Assembly (NCBI GenBank): GCA_016790575.1
Contig: JAEUOU010000032.1
Location: forward strand, 1 to 64,000
Length of the DNA: 64,000 nucleotides
Source: Burkholderiaceae bacterium
Lineage (GTDB): Bacteria; Pseudomonadota; Gammaproteobacteria; Burkholderiales; Burkholderiaceae_C
Direction: 5' to 3'
The position numbers and the translations under genes are program-made. The notes under the pieces are model-generated. The model saw only the letters and a list, made by a program, of their open reading frames with translations, was not told where the DNA came from and made no database searches. How positions within the stretch are numbered: position 1 is the first letter of the stretch; the number at the start of each line of letters is the position of its first letter. This document shows, piece after piece, positions 8,064 through 18,000 of this stretch.

Positions 8064-10508
8064 ATGAAACGCGAAAATTTTGGAAGGCCCCACGACGCCA
8101 CGGCCGCACAACCCATCAGCCTGGACGTCTTGCACGAAAAGTACCTCAAGCCCGGCGAGACAGGGCTGGAGGATCTGCTGCGTCGGGTGGCTCGTGCCCT
8201 CGCATCGGTGGAAAAGCCTGACATCCGCGCCGAATGGGACCAACGTTTTCTCGACAACTTGCACGCTGGCGCCATCGGCGCCGGGCGCATCATGAGCGCT
8301 GCCGGAACCGAAATCCAGGCGACCCTCATCAACTGCTTTGTCCAGCCGGTGGGTGACGCCATACAAGGGGTGGATGGGGAGGGCTTTCCGGGCATTTACG
8401 AAGCCTTGCGCGAAGCGGCGGAAACCATGCGGCGCGGCGGGGGGGTCGGCTACGATTTTTCGCGTATTCGCCCCAAAGGCGCGCAAGTCAAGGGGACCCA
8501 TTCCATGGCGTCCGGCCCGTGCAGCTATATCAACGTCTTCGACCAGAGCTGCTCCACGGTAGAAAGTGCCGGTGCCCGCCGGGGCGCACAGATGGGGGTG
8601 CTTCGGATAGACCACCCCGACGTGCTCGAATTCATCACCGCCAAACGAACGCCGGGACGCTGGAACAACTTCAACGTGTCGGTCGGCGTGAGCGACGCCT
8701 TCATGGAGGCCGTCAGCACCGACCGGCCCTGGGACCTGGTGCACAAGGCGCGGCCGGGAGAAAAGTTGTTGAAACAGGGCGCCTACCAGCGCAGCGACGG
8801 ACTGTGGGTCTACCAGACCTTGGCCGCTCGTGAGTTGTGGGACACGATCATGAAGTCGGCCTACGACTTCGCTGAGCCCGGCATCCTGTTCCTTGACAAG
8901 ATTGGCACCGATAACAACCTGAATTACTGCGAGACGATTTCGGCGACCAACCCGTGTGGCGAGCAACCCCTGCCACCATACGGTTGCTGCGATCTTGGCC
9001 CCATCATCCTGACGCGTTTTGTCCGCAACCCGTTCGGATTCGGCGGTGTTCCCGGCTTCGACTTTGATGCCTTCGAGGCAGCCGTGGCGACCCAGGTTCG
9101 TGCGCTGGACAATGTGCTGGATGTGACCTTCTGGCCCTTGCCTCAGCAGCAGGCCGAAAGTGCCGCCAAACGGCGTATTGGTGTCGGTTTTACCGGCATG
9201 GGCAATACCTTGGCCATGTTGTGTGTGCGTTATGACCGGGACGAAGGGCGTCGCGCGGCAGCCCGAATTGCCGAGCGCATGCGCGATGCCGCCTACCGAG
9301 CTTCGATCGAACTGGCCAAAGAAAAGGGCCGCTTTCCCAAGTTCGACGCCGCGGGCTATCTGGCGCCCGGAACCTTTGCAAGCCGGTTGCCCGAGCCCAT
9401 CAAGGCGGACATTCGTCAGCACGGCATCCGCAACAGTCACCTGTTGTCCATCGCACCGACCGGTACGGTCAGTCTGGCCTTTGCCGACAATGCCTCCAAC
9501 GGCATTGAGCCGCCGTTCTCCTGGGCCTACCGCCGCAAGAAACGCGAATCTGACGGTACTACCAGCGAATACGCGGTCGAAGATCACGCCTGGCGCCTCT
9601 ACCGGGAACTGGGGGGCGATGTCCACCAGCTGCCTGATTACTTTGTCAGCGCTCTGTCCATGTCCGCAGGCGACCATATCGCAATGATGCAGGCCGTGCA
9701 GCCCTTTGTGGACACCGCGATCTCCAAAACGGTGAATGTGGCCGAAGACTATCCCTTCGACGACTTCAAGAATCTGTATCTGCAGGCCTGGCGGGCCAAC
9801 CTGAAGGGAATGGCGACCTACCGGCCCAACACCATACTGGGGTCCGTTCTGGATACCGGCACCCCGGTCGCCAAGGCGGAACCAGCACCTTCGGCGCCGA
9901 TCGCGCCGGTTGATCCGATGCGCACCGTGATCGAAAGCCGACCCAAAGGGGCGCTGTCGGCCGTGGCCGACAAGGTCGAATACTGGACACAGGAGGGGCA
10001 CAAGACGCTGTATGTCGTGGTCTCTTTCCTGCCCGTGCCGGCGGCGGACGGACTTGGCATGGTGGAACGGGCGGTCGAATTTTTCATGCCGGTCGGCCAA
10101 AGCGGCGAATCCCAGCAATGGATCACCTCCACCATGCGGATGCTGTCGCTGGCCGCGCGCGGCGGGTTTCTGGAGCGAGCCCTGCGCGACATGCGCAAGG
10201 TTGCCTGGGATCGTGGCCCGGTGCGTCTGGGTACCTACCAGAAGGCCGATGGCACCCATGTGCCAATGTGGCACGACTCGGAGGTGGCGGCCATCGCTTT
10301 TGCCATTCAGAACATCCTGGCACGTCGCTCGCCAGCCGAGCCAGCCGCCCCCCGGCCGGCCAGCGGTCCGGCTGCACCCGAACTTCTGGGGCTGCCGACG
10401 GGCGTGATGGCCGGGAAAAAATGCCCCGAATGCGGTGCACACGCCATGATTCGCAAGGATGGATGCGACTACTGCACCTCGTGCGGGCACCTGGGGAGCT
10501 GCGGTTGA
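8064..10508 (+). CDS. nrdJ: Adenosylcobalamin-dependent (class II) ribonucleotide reductase
   Basis: Reduces ribonucleotides to deoxyribonucleotides using adenosylcobalamin as radical generator, independently of oxygen. The 814-residue product has the LINCFVQPVGD region, the NPCGEQPLPPYGCCDLG loop with the radical cysteine at C298, and RNSHLLSIAPTGTVSLAF further on. The last 30 residues hold a zinc-ribbon-like CPECGAHAM...CDYCTSCGHLGSC tail, as in long class II enzymes. The start is uncertain: an ATG at 7995 in frame follows GGGAGG by 13 bases but adds 23 residues across a GC palindrome; the ATG at 8064 has a poor ribosome binding site but a family-like N-terminus. A TTGA overlap couples it to the next gene. 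Confidence 0.95.
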   Translation: MKRENFGRPHDATAAQPISLDVLHEKYLKPGETGLEDLLRRVARALASVEKPDIRAEWDQRFLDNLHAGAIGAGRIMSAAGTEIQATLINCFVQPVGDAIQGVDGEGFPGIYEALREAAETMRRGGGVGYDFSRIRPKGAQVKGTHSMASGPCSYINVFDQSCSTVESAGARRGAQMGVLRIDHPDVLEFITAKRTPGRWNNFNVSVGVSDAFMEAVSTDRPWDLVHKARPGEKLLKQGAYQRSDGLWVYQTLAARELWDTIMKSAYDFAEPGILFLDKIGTDNNLNYCETISATNPCGEQPLPPYGCCDLGPIILTRFVRNPFGFGGVPGFDFDAFEAAVATQVRALDNVLDVTFWPLPQQQAESAAKRRIGVGFTGMGNTLAMLCVRYDRDEGRRAAARIAERMRDAAYRASIELAKEKGRFPKFDAAGYLAPGTFASRLPEPIKADIRQHGIRNSHLLSIAPTGTVSLAFADNASNGIEPPFSWAYRRKKRESDGTTSEYAVEDHAWRLYRELGGDVHQLPDYFVSALSMSAGDHIAMMQAVQPFVDTAISKTVNVAEDYPFDDFKNLYLQAWRANLKGMATYRPNTILGSVLDTGTPVAKAEPAPSAPIAPVDPMRTVIESRPKGALSAVADKVEYWTQEGHKTLYVVVSFLPVPAADGLGMVERAVEFFMPVGQSGESQQWITSTMRMLSLAARGGFLERALRDMRKVAWDRGPVRLGTYQKADGTHVPMWHDSEVAAIAFAIQNILARRSPAEPAAPRPASGPAAPELLGLPTGVMAGKKCPECGAHAMIRKDGCDYCTSCGHLGSCG

Positions 10509-11173
10509 CTGACGCCGCAGCCCAGGATTGGGCGGACTGGGTACGCACCCTGGTCGACAGCCGCCAGACCATATTGCCCAAACGCCTGCAGGCGCCCGGA
10601 CCCGATGCCCATCAATTGCAGCGCATCCTGGGTTCCGCTGCGGCCGCGCCGGACCATGGCCAGATCACGCCCTGGCGGTTTGTTCAGGTGCCGTCCGCGC
10701 AGCGTGCCCGGCTGGGCGAGGTTTTTGTCCAGGCCCTGTGCGAACGCGATCCGCTGGCAACGGCAGAGCAGCAAGGGCAAGCCCGCGAGAAGGCGGACCG
10801 GGCACCGGTTCTCCTGCTGGCTGTGGCCCGACTGCACGGCGGCGACCCGGAAATCGATGCCGCTGAGCGGCTGATATCCCTGGGTTGTGCGCTGCAAAAC
10901 ATCTTGCTGACCGCCCATGCCCACGGTTTTGGAGCAGCCCTGACCAGCGGCAAAGCCATGAAGTCGCAGGCCTTGCGTGATTTGTTTGATATCGCTGCAA
11001 CGGAACAAGCCATCTGTTTTGTCAGCATCGGCACCGCCCAATCGCGCCGCGCGGCGCGGATCAGGCCCCAGCTGGCGGACTACGTCAGCGAACTCGGTCC
11101 GGCTGGGACGGGCTCCGCGGCAGTTCTGGGGGCAAAGCTCCATGATGAACCGGAGGACGGTTGTGCACCGTAG
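10505..11173 (+). CDS. Nitroreductase family protein (YdjA-like)
   Basis: Predicted FMN-dependent oxidoreductase of the nitroreductase fold, 222 residues. Family landmarks are [15 protein letters not shown] near residues 39-53, as in the YdjA branch, and [23 protein letters not shown] in the middle. The start is a TTG at 10505, supported by GGGGAG at 10493-10498, six bases upstream, and by a 4-base overlap (TTGA) with the nrdJ stop. In-frame ATG codons further upstream lie inside nrdJ in another frame. The substrate is unknown. The end overlaps the start of queC by 11 bases. Confidence 0.88.
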   Translation: MTDAAAQDWADWVRTLVDSRQTILPKRLQAPGPDAHQLQRILGSAAAAPDHGQITPWRFVQVPSAQRARLGEVFVQALCERDPLATAEQQGQAREKADRAPVLLLAVARLHGGDPEIDAAERLISLGCALQNILLTAHAHGFGAALTSGKAMKSQALRDLFDIAATEQAICFVSIGTAQSRRAARIRPQLADYVSELGPAGTGSAAVLGAKLHDEPEDGCAP

Positions 11174-11903
11174 CGCCCTGGTGCTGTTCTCCGGTGGTCA
11201 GGACTCCACCACCTGCCTGGCCTATGCGCTGGAGCGCTACGAGCGGGTCGAAACACTGGGCTTTGACTACGGACAGCGCCACCGTGTCGAACTCGACGCC
11301 CGGCTGGCGGTGCGTTTGGCGTTGGCACAGCGATTTCCCGCCTGGGCCGAGCGCCTGGGAGACGACCATGTGCTCAATCTCGCCGTTCTTGGCAAAGTGA
11401 GTGAAACCTCACTGACGCGGGAGATGGCGTTTTCCATGGAGCAATCCGGTCTGCCCAATACCTTTGTGCCCGGTCGCAATCTGGTATTTCTGACGCTCGC
11501 GGCGGCGCTGGCCTACCGGCGCGATCTTCAGGTGCTGGTCACCGGCGTGTGCGAAACGGATTTCTCCGGCTATCCGGACTGCCGCGACGACAGCATGAAA
11601 GCGCTGCAGGTGGCCCTGGCCTTGGGCATGGACCGCCGCATCCTGATCGAAACGCCCCTCATGTGGATCGACAAGGCCGCCACCTGGGAGATGGCCAGAC
11701 AGCTGGGTGATCGCAGCGCAACGCCCCAGGGCGGCGCTGCGCTCATTGATCTGATCGTTGAAGAAACCCACACCTGCTACCGGGGTGACCGCATTCACCG
11801 CCACCCCTGGGGATGGGGGTGTGGCGCGTGTCCCGCTTGTGAACTGCGTGCCAGCGGGTGGGTTCGCTGGAAAAATGCAAGCGCCATGCTATCAATAAAA
11901 TAG
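11163..11903 (+). CDS. queC: 7-cyano-7-deazaguanine synthase
   Basis: ATP-dependent enzyme that converts 7-carboxy-7-deazaguanine to preQ0 in queuosine biosynthesis. The 246-residue product has the PP-loop motif SGGQDST at residues 10-16, a VPGRNLVFL segment, and a C-terminal zinc site of four cysteines (C-x14-C-x2-C-x2-C ending ACPACELR). The GTG start at 11163 is preferred because GGAGG at 11152-11156 lies six bases upstream; ATGs at 11142 and 11145 would lie at or before that site. The final residues (SAMLSIK) and the stop are encoded by a copy of the dispersed element at 11886-11945, so the C-terminus appears to have been remodelled by it. Confidence 0.93.
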   Translation: MHRSALVLFSGGQDSTTCLAYALERYERVETLGFDYGQRHRVELDARLAVRLALAQRFPAWAERLGDDHVLNLAVLGKVSETSLTREMAFSMEQSGLPNTFVPGRNLVFLTLAAALAYRRDLQVLVTGVCETDFSGYPDCRDDSMKALQVALALGMDRRILIETPLMWIDKAATWEMARQLGDRSATPQGGAALIDLIVEETHTCYRGDRIHRHPWGWGCGACPACELRASGWVRWKNASAMLSIK

Positions 11904-11945
11904 CACAGTATCACCTTTTCACGCTGGGTATTGGCCCATTTTTTG
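11886..11945 (+). repeat. Dispersed hairpin-core element, copy A (queC 3' end)
   Basis: Arm TGCTAT (11887-11892), 7-nt loop, arm ATAGCA (11900-11905), 15-nt spacer, core ACGCTGGGTATTGGCCC from 11921, then a T-rich tail. It holds the queC stop codon. The queC-tpsB interval is otherwise short, with a further small hairpin (CAGGC/GCCTG) just after. Confidence 0.75.
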
Positions 11946-11978
11946 CCTAAAAACAGGCGCAATCGGCCTGTCGGTGGC

Positions 11979-13631
11979 TCAGTAGCGCAGCGACACTGTC
12001 ACATGCATCCGGTCGTCGCCCTTTTTGGGGGCATCGGGGAAACTGGCGGCCGGAAGGCGGCTGCCAGTGATCACCCGTCCGTAGTCGACGCTGACGAACA
12101 TATTCGGTTCCTTGGCCCATCTCAGGCCCACGCCCACCGTGCTGGCCCGGTCCGACACCAGCCGCGAGGCATTGGGGTTGTGGTGGCGCAATTGGGCGGA
12201 GTCAAGGAAGCCCTGTAACTGCAAGCCAGGTGCCACGGGCGGCGTATTCAGTTGCAAACTGGCCATCACCCCCTGGTCGCCCTGGAGTGCCCGGTCTTTC
12301 AATCCCCGCAGCGAGCTGGCACCACCCACACCGAACTGTTCACCCGCAATCAGGGCATCCGGGCTCATCTGGAACTCCGAGCGCAGACTCAGCACCCAGC
12401 CCGATGGGAAACCCTGACTGAAGCCCAGATTGCCACGGATCGCCTTCCAGCTCCGCGATTTGATGGCCGTATTCAGTCCGCCGTTGGTAAACGATGCCAG
12501 GTCATTGCCTCGGCCGCCGGAGAGCGAGGTGACGAAATTCACCCCGTATGAAAACAGGCGGTTGTCCCCCGACTGGGTGCCAGAGAAGCCGCCGCTGAGC
12601 GAACGGCCGCGTGTATCCGGCGTTGCGGTTCCGGCAATGGCTGCACCGGAGGCGTCCAGCAACTGGGCGCCGCGGAACAGCCGGTCTGCCAGCGTGGCGT
12701 TCCATTCGAAGGACTGGCCCTCGGCCAGTGGAATCACCTTGACCAGCGCCAGACTGAACGAGTCGCCCGCTCCGGTGCTGCTGAACGCGCCAAAGCGTCC
12801 GACGACGTCCGATCGGCTGAAACTGGCCGTCAGCCAGCTGGTTTGCAGGTACAGCGGCAGCTTGTAGGTCAGACCCCATTGTTTGACGTCACCGGGTTTC
12901 TCGAACGAACTGGTCCAGACGCCGCTGAACTGATGGTCACGATCGAACACGTTGCTGTGACTGGCCAGCAGAGTGAAACGGTCACGTCCGGTCGCCGCCG
13001 TGCCACTGTTGCTCAGGTCCAGGCCGAGTTGCCAGGGCGAGGACTCCTGCACGGTTACGGTAGCGTCAATGGCGTCGGGCGCCTCCGAGGCTTTGAGCCC
13101 GACACGGACCTGCTTGTGATTGCCGGCGTTGGACATTTTTGTCTCGGTGGCAAGGGCCGCCAGATTGGGCGAGGAGCCACTGCGAAGCACCGGCAGGCCA
13201 CGCTCGATATTGGCACGGTCCAGGGTCTTCATCCCTTGATAGTCCACTTTGGCGAGTTTGAAACTCACGACCTCCAGCCGAACCGTCGCTCCCAGCTCTT
13301 GCGGAGGCAGGGTCACCCGGTGCAGGCCGAAGCCCCGGCTCTTGAGTGCGGCTTCCAGGGCTTCCGACGCCTTGCCCAGTGTGTCGATACTGGCTTTGGT
13401 GCGCAAAAACGGCGCGAGCACCTCCGTCGTTTCAGAAGCCGACAGCGGGTTCTCGCCCACCACATCGAAACCGCGGATGTCGAACAGGATGACGGGTGCT
13501 GCCGCTGGCGCCGGCGATCCACCCGCCGGGGCGACGGCCTGCGCGCCTGCAGCGACCGATACGGTCAGCCCCAAGGTGACCCACAGGGCACGGCGGAGAA
13601 CCCCCCCGGGGGGGCAATGGCTTAACGGCAT
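11979..13631 (-). CDS. Two-partner secretion outer-membrane transporter (TpsB, ShlB/FhaC/HecB family)
   Basis: Predicted 16-strand outer-membrane beta-barrel that exports the TpsA partner. The 550 residues begin with a signal peptide (to about residue 30, GAQA), then two POTRA-like domains (about 47-120 and 125-197), then the barrel, which ends in an aromatic residue after alternating polar and hydrophobic residues (TVSLRY). GGASSLRG near residue 440 corresponds to the conserved VRGY/F loop motif that plugs the pore. The start lies 10 bases inside the 3' end of the FecR-domain gene behind GGGAG, so the two are coupled. The cognate TpsA is the gene at 15073-20679. Confidence 0.92.
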   Translation of the reverse strand: MPLSHCPPGGVLRRALWVTLGLTVSVAAGAQAVAPAGGSPAPAAAPVILFDIRGFDVVGENPLSASETTEVLAPFLRTKASIDTLGKASEALEAALKSRGFGLHRVTLPPQELGATVRLEVVSFKLAKVDYQGMKTLDRANIERGLPVLRSGSSPNLAALATETKMSNAGNHKQVRVGLKASEAPDAIDATVTVQESSPWQLGLDLSNSGTAATGRDRFTLLASHSNVFDRDHQFSGVWTSSFEKPGDVKQWGLTYKLPLYLQTSWLTASFSRSDVVGRFGAFSSTGAGDSFSLALVKVIPLAEGQSFEWNATLADRLFRGAQLLDASGAAIAGTATPDTRGRSLSGGFSGTQSGDNRLFSYGVNFVTSLSGGRGNDLASFTNGGLNTAIKSRSWKAIRGNLGFSQGFPSGWVLSLRSEFQMSPDALIAGEQFGVGGASSLRGLKDRALQGDQGVMASLQLNTPPVAPGLQLQGFLDSAQLRHHNPNASRLVSDRASTVGVGLRWAKEPNMFVSVDYGRVITGSRLPAASFPDAPKKGDDRMHVTVSLRY

Positions 13632-15046
13632 TGTTGAGACTCCCTCAGACCGGCTTCATTGAGCAGGTTGCGAACGGTAAATTGCTGCGTGGACGGCAGC
13701 GGCAGGCGGTCGAATTCGATGAAACGCGGCATGCGCATTGCGCGATCCACTGAGCCATCCGGACGGGCCAGCCCGATCTCGTCACGACCGAGTTGCAATA
13801 CCCCGGTTGCCGTGGTCACTTCGATGTGCCCATCGCGCACAAAGATGAACAGACCTTCTTCGCCTTCACTCACCGGAGCCTGACCGAACAGATTCGGCGG
13901 TACCGTCACTCCGTCAGGGCGCGGACCCAGGGGCGTGTCGATCGAATTGATGGAACGACGCCCGCCGGTGCCTATGAACACACCTTGGCCGCTCAGCAAT
14001 ACCTCGGCCAGCGTCTGCCCGCCGGGTGTCACCTCGATCGAGCCCAGCCAGGCCAGCACGCTGAAACCGGTTCCGGGCGCATCCGGTTCATCGGCACAGG
14101 TTCCGGTGCAGACGATGTCCTGACCGGTTCCCCGGATACCGACCGTGGCGGTCCGGGTGGTGTAGAGCACGTTGCGGTTGTTGGCTTTGCCGATCGCACC
14201 CGAAAGCGCCCGCAGCGAGCCCTTCAGCAACGACACCAGGAACCGGCCTTCCTGCGGCTTGGCCGGATCAAAGGCGAACTGGTCCACCTTGAAGCGGGTC
14301 GTCGGGCCAAGGGTAACCCGGCTGTCATCGCGAAACACCAGAACGGCGTTGGCCCCGGCGGCCGTTTCGATCAATTCGCCCGAATACACCGGGCCACCGT
14401 TGGCCAGCAGGCGGCGCTGACCGGCGGCGTCAACGGCAAAGGCCTCTCCCTGCAATGCAACAAGACGGGCGCTGGCTTTGATGTCCACGCCCCGAGGTGC
14501 GCCACCGACCGCCGTCGACTCCCGCGCGCAGTCTCCTTGGCACAGGCGGGCATCGAAATCGGTGCCCCGAATACCGACCGTAGCGGTTGCCGTCTGCAGG
14601 CGGGCCGCGTTGGGCTGCCCCTTGTTGATCAGCCCGGTCAGCGCCCGCAGGCCGCCTTTGAGCAGATTCAAGACCATCGAGTTGTCGTTGGCCCCGTTGG
14701 AAAAGCGGTACTGGCTCAGCACCAGGTCCGACTCGGGTCGCACGGTCATGCGGGTGCCGTCGCGCAGCACCACCACCGCAGAACCCTGCGCTGCCGTGGA
14801 AACGCGGTCACCCTCCAGCAACGGGGTGCCTTTGCTCAGGCTGCGCGGCGCCTGGCCGGGGGTCTGGACGAAACCGATGCCACGGACCGATTCGATCTCG
14901 CCCGCTGCCGAAGCCGCGGGCGTGGTGGGTGACTGGGCCCACGTGGCATGACCGGCACACAAAATGAGCGCGGCCAGAGCGACGCGGGCCGGGCGCAACG
15001 TCTGTCGGGCGCGCACGGGTGCAAGGGATAGGTTCAGCGAAGACAT
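13622..15046 (-). CDS. Exported protein with two FecR domains
   Basis: The 474-residue product has an N-terminal signal peptide (hydrophobic residues 20-38, cleavage near ATWAQ) and no later membrane segment, so it should be periplasmic or exported. Two homologous FecR-type domains are visible, about residues 52-175 and 190-318. Each has LRDGTRMTVRPES- or FRDDSRVTLGPTT-like strands, a SLLKGxLRALxG segment, and ends with ATVGIRGT followed by C-x3-C (C169/C173 and C313/C317). Classical FecR proteins are membrane-anchored sigma regulators with a cytoplasmic N-terminus; this one lacks that layout and no ECF sigma gene is nearby. It lies between tpsA and tpsB, suggesting a role in TpsA biogenesis or display. 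The ATG at 15046 follows GGGAG. Confidence 0.85.
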   Translation of the reverse strand: MSSLNLSLAPVRARQTLRPARVALAALILCAGHATWAQSPTTPAASAAGEIESVRGIGFVQTPGQAPRSLSKGTPLLEGDRVSTAAQGSAVVVLRDGTRMTVRPESDLVLSQYRFSNGANDNSMVLNLLKGGLRALTGLINKGQPNAARLQTATATVGIRGTDFDARLCQGDCARESTAVGGAPRGVDIKASARLVALQGEAFAVDAAGQRRLLANGGPVYSGELIETAAGANAVLVFRDDSRVTLGPTTRFKVDQFAFDPAKPQEGRFLVSLLKGSLRALSGAIGKANNRNVLYTTRTATVGIRGTGQDIVCTGTCADEPDAPGTGFSVLAWLGSIEVTPGGQTLAEVLLSGQGVFIGTGGRRSINSIDTPLGPRPDGVTVPPNLFGQAPVSEGEEGLFIFVRDGHIEVTTATGVLQLGRDEIGLARPDGSVDRAMRMPRFIEFDRLPLPSTQQFTVRNLLNEAGLRESQQCR

Positions 15047-15072
15047 GGTGGTCAACTCCCGGATAGTGTGCC

Positions 15073-18000
15073 TCAACGCGCGCAAATCGGCGGTGCTTCG
15101 TCAGTGAACAGCGCTGGGTCGCCGCGACGGCGTGGATCCTCCGGATCATCCGGGTTGTTCTGAGCTGGCGGGTTCTGCAACAGCACCGAGGCGTCCATGT
15201 TGTTCAGCGCCAGCAAGAGAGGAACCAGATCCAGCGAACTGTCCGGGATCGGTGCCGGAGTCGGTGCCGGAGTGGGTGCCGGAGTCGGTGCCGGAGTGGG
15301 TGCCGGAGTGGGTGCCGGAGTGGGCGCCGGAGTGGGTGCCGGAGTGGGCGCCGGAGTGGGTGCCGGAGTGGGTGCCGGAGTCGGTGCCGGAGTGGGCTCA
15401 GGCGTTGGCTCAGGAGTCGGCGCCGGAGTGGGTGCGGGTGTAGGGGTCGGCGATGGCGAGGGAGTGGGTTCCGGCGCTATGGCCAACAGCAGCGAACCGA
15501 ACTGGAGATTGGCACGGTCGACGTTGGTGGTGGTCAGCGTCGGAAGGGCGCCGGTGGTGTTTCCGCTGATCAGCGTGTAGGTGCCGGCAGGGGGTTGCGC
15601 GGGGGCGACCACGTCAACCTGCGCTCCCGATGTGAAATTCACCGTTTTCCCGGGCGCCATGATGACCTGGTCATGGCTGCTTCCGCTCATGTCGAAGTCG
15701 ATCCGGGCGTTGGGCCCGATATCCAGATCGCCATTGAAATAGACCTGCCCGATCTGGCCCGCCCCGCCGGGCGTCAGTTTGCCATCCAGCGTAACGGCGC
15801 TGTCGATGTTCAGCAAACCTTTGGACCAGACCACACCGTCAATGGCGCCATCAAGAGAGCCGAGGTAGGTCCGTGCGAATCGGGAAATGTCGAGCGCGCC
15901 ATCCACCGTGGCACCGTACAGATGGAGGTTGTCGGTGCCCGCCGCACGGCCAGTCAGCGTCGAGGTTGCACCGGCGGTCAAGGTGTGCACCTTGAAATCG
16001 CCGACATGCTCGGATTGCAGATGCACACCGCCTGTGGCGATCGCGACGACTTTGCCGGGTGCATCCAGCAATATCGGCGACGCAATCGTTCCGATCGAGC
16101 CGCCCGAGGCCTGCAGAAATACGCTGCCCTGGCCGAGGACATTCGCATCCTCGGCCACCGTGGCCAACAGGGTCAAGCCACCTTCCGGCGGTGGCGCTGC
16201 TGGGGGCGGGGGCGGTACTGCGGCGCCCGAAACAATGGAGGTCCCGCGAATGGCAATGTCGGCCGTCTCGAAGGTTATGCCGTTGGCACTGTCGGGGGCC
16301 ACCACGGATTCCAGTGTGACAGCCCCGCTACTCTGGAAGGCAATACGTCCAGTGCCCAGTCCGAGCCCGGCGCGCAGGTTGACCGTGGTGGGTGTGTTCG
16401 CGTTGACGGCCAGAACGTCGGCGCCCGAAATCAGTTCGTAGCGCGAGAAGGCGTTGCCGCTATGGCGCAAGTCGATGGAGCCGCCGCTGGCAAGCAACTG
16501 GTTGCCGCTCATCGCCTCCGTCTGCGTCAGCGGCCCCTCGCCCGCGTTAAGTGTCACATTGCCGTTGGGCGCTGCAATTCCGGCAACGACGTCCGTGAAG
16601 CCGACCTCCAGCCCCTCGGTCCGCCCGGTGTTGCTGAAGACAAACCCTCCAGATCCGGCGCGTCCGCTGAGGACTTCGACACTGTTGGCCCGGTCCAGCA
16701 CCACACTGTGCGCATCGGCGTTCAGCTTTTTGACCTGGATCGTTCCCGCAGGTGCCGACGTACTGGCCGGCGCAGAGTAGATCGACCCGGTGCTGGGGTT
16801 GTTGATCAGGCTCAGACCTTCGATCTGTGCCGGATTCAGCACCACCGCGCCTTTGATCGCGATGCCGCCGCTATAGTCGCCGCCGCCGATGACCAGGGTT
16901 TTGGCCGTGATGCGGTCCAGTTCGGCCTGCTGGAGGTTGAGCCCGTCGTTCTTGGTTGATCCGCCCAGGGTGATTTTCTTGCTGGTCGTATCCGGCAGGA
17001 TCATCGTACGTGCTTCTGCACCGGAACTGACGGTTCCGTCCAGTTCAATGCGATCAGCACGCAGGCGAATCTCGCCGCTGCCACCGGACACATTGCCCAC
17101 AAATGCCTCGTTGCCGATGACGATGCCGGGATATTCATCACCGTAGGAACCGGTGGCGTGCAGATCGATGCCGCCCGTGCCGGTGTTCTCTATCTGGGAC
17201 GTTCCCTGCAGCAACATGCGCCCGCCCTCTGCCTTGATGCGCAAGGTTCCGTCAGTGGCGCGAACGGTTTCGCCCTCAATGATCAACGCATTTCCGTGCG
17301 CCTGGCTGTGCGCCAGGATGTCAACTGACTTGCCGGAGAGGGTTTCGCAGCCCAGGGCGCACTCATCTTTGCTGATGTTCACGCCCACCCCGCTCGCAGA
17401 CTGTCCCCGGATCTCCAGCAGACCACCGGCGTGAACCTCCGAGTTGTAGATCTTTACACCGGAAAAAGTCAGGTCACCCGTCCCTTTGATCTTGATCGCG
17501 TTGCCATCGCTGCGGCTGTTCTCCACGGTGCTGAACGCAATATTCACGGCCCCAGGATGGCCCGCAGCCTCGGTCAGTGTGATGCTGCCGCCAGTCGTGC
17601 TGACTGTGACGCCGTTCATGGTGATGGCGTCGAGCCCACCGACGCTGGCTCCGCCCTCCACCACGATGTCGCCAGACCGTTCGATTCGCGACTGTTCAAG
17701 CGAGACGCCATAACCCCCTGCGCTCTTTCCCCGAATGGTCAAAGAACCGGATCCGGAAATCAGCGACTTGTCCTCGCCGCCCCAGTTCTCCTGAAGACTC
17801 ACACCTGCGCCGTTTGCGCCGGCACCTTCGGAGCGACCATCAATCGTGACGCCGCCCGATGCGCTGAGCGTGAAATTACCGGAGAGATAGACGCCAGCGT
17901 CCCAATTGGTGCTGCCGGTGCGCCCTTCGACAGTCACGGCCCCTTCCGTTGCCTCCAGCGTCGTGTCATCTCCCAGATACACGCCGACTCCGGTGCTGAT

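Noticed and set aside
7998-10490. Open frame of 830 codons opposite nrdJ
   Set aside because: Antisense shadow; no recognisable domain and nrdJ is conserved throughout.
13622-15046. Classical FecR anti-sigma regulator
   Set aside because: It has a signal peptide instead of a cytoplasmic domain, no inner membrane anchor and no adjacent sigma factor gene.
15251-15442. CRISPR-like array
   Set aside because: Units are 12 bp, contiguous, without spacers, and in frame in tpsA.
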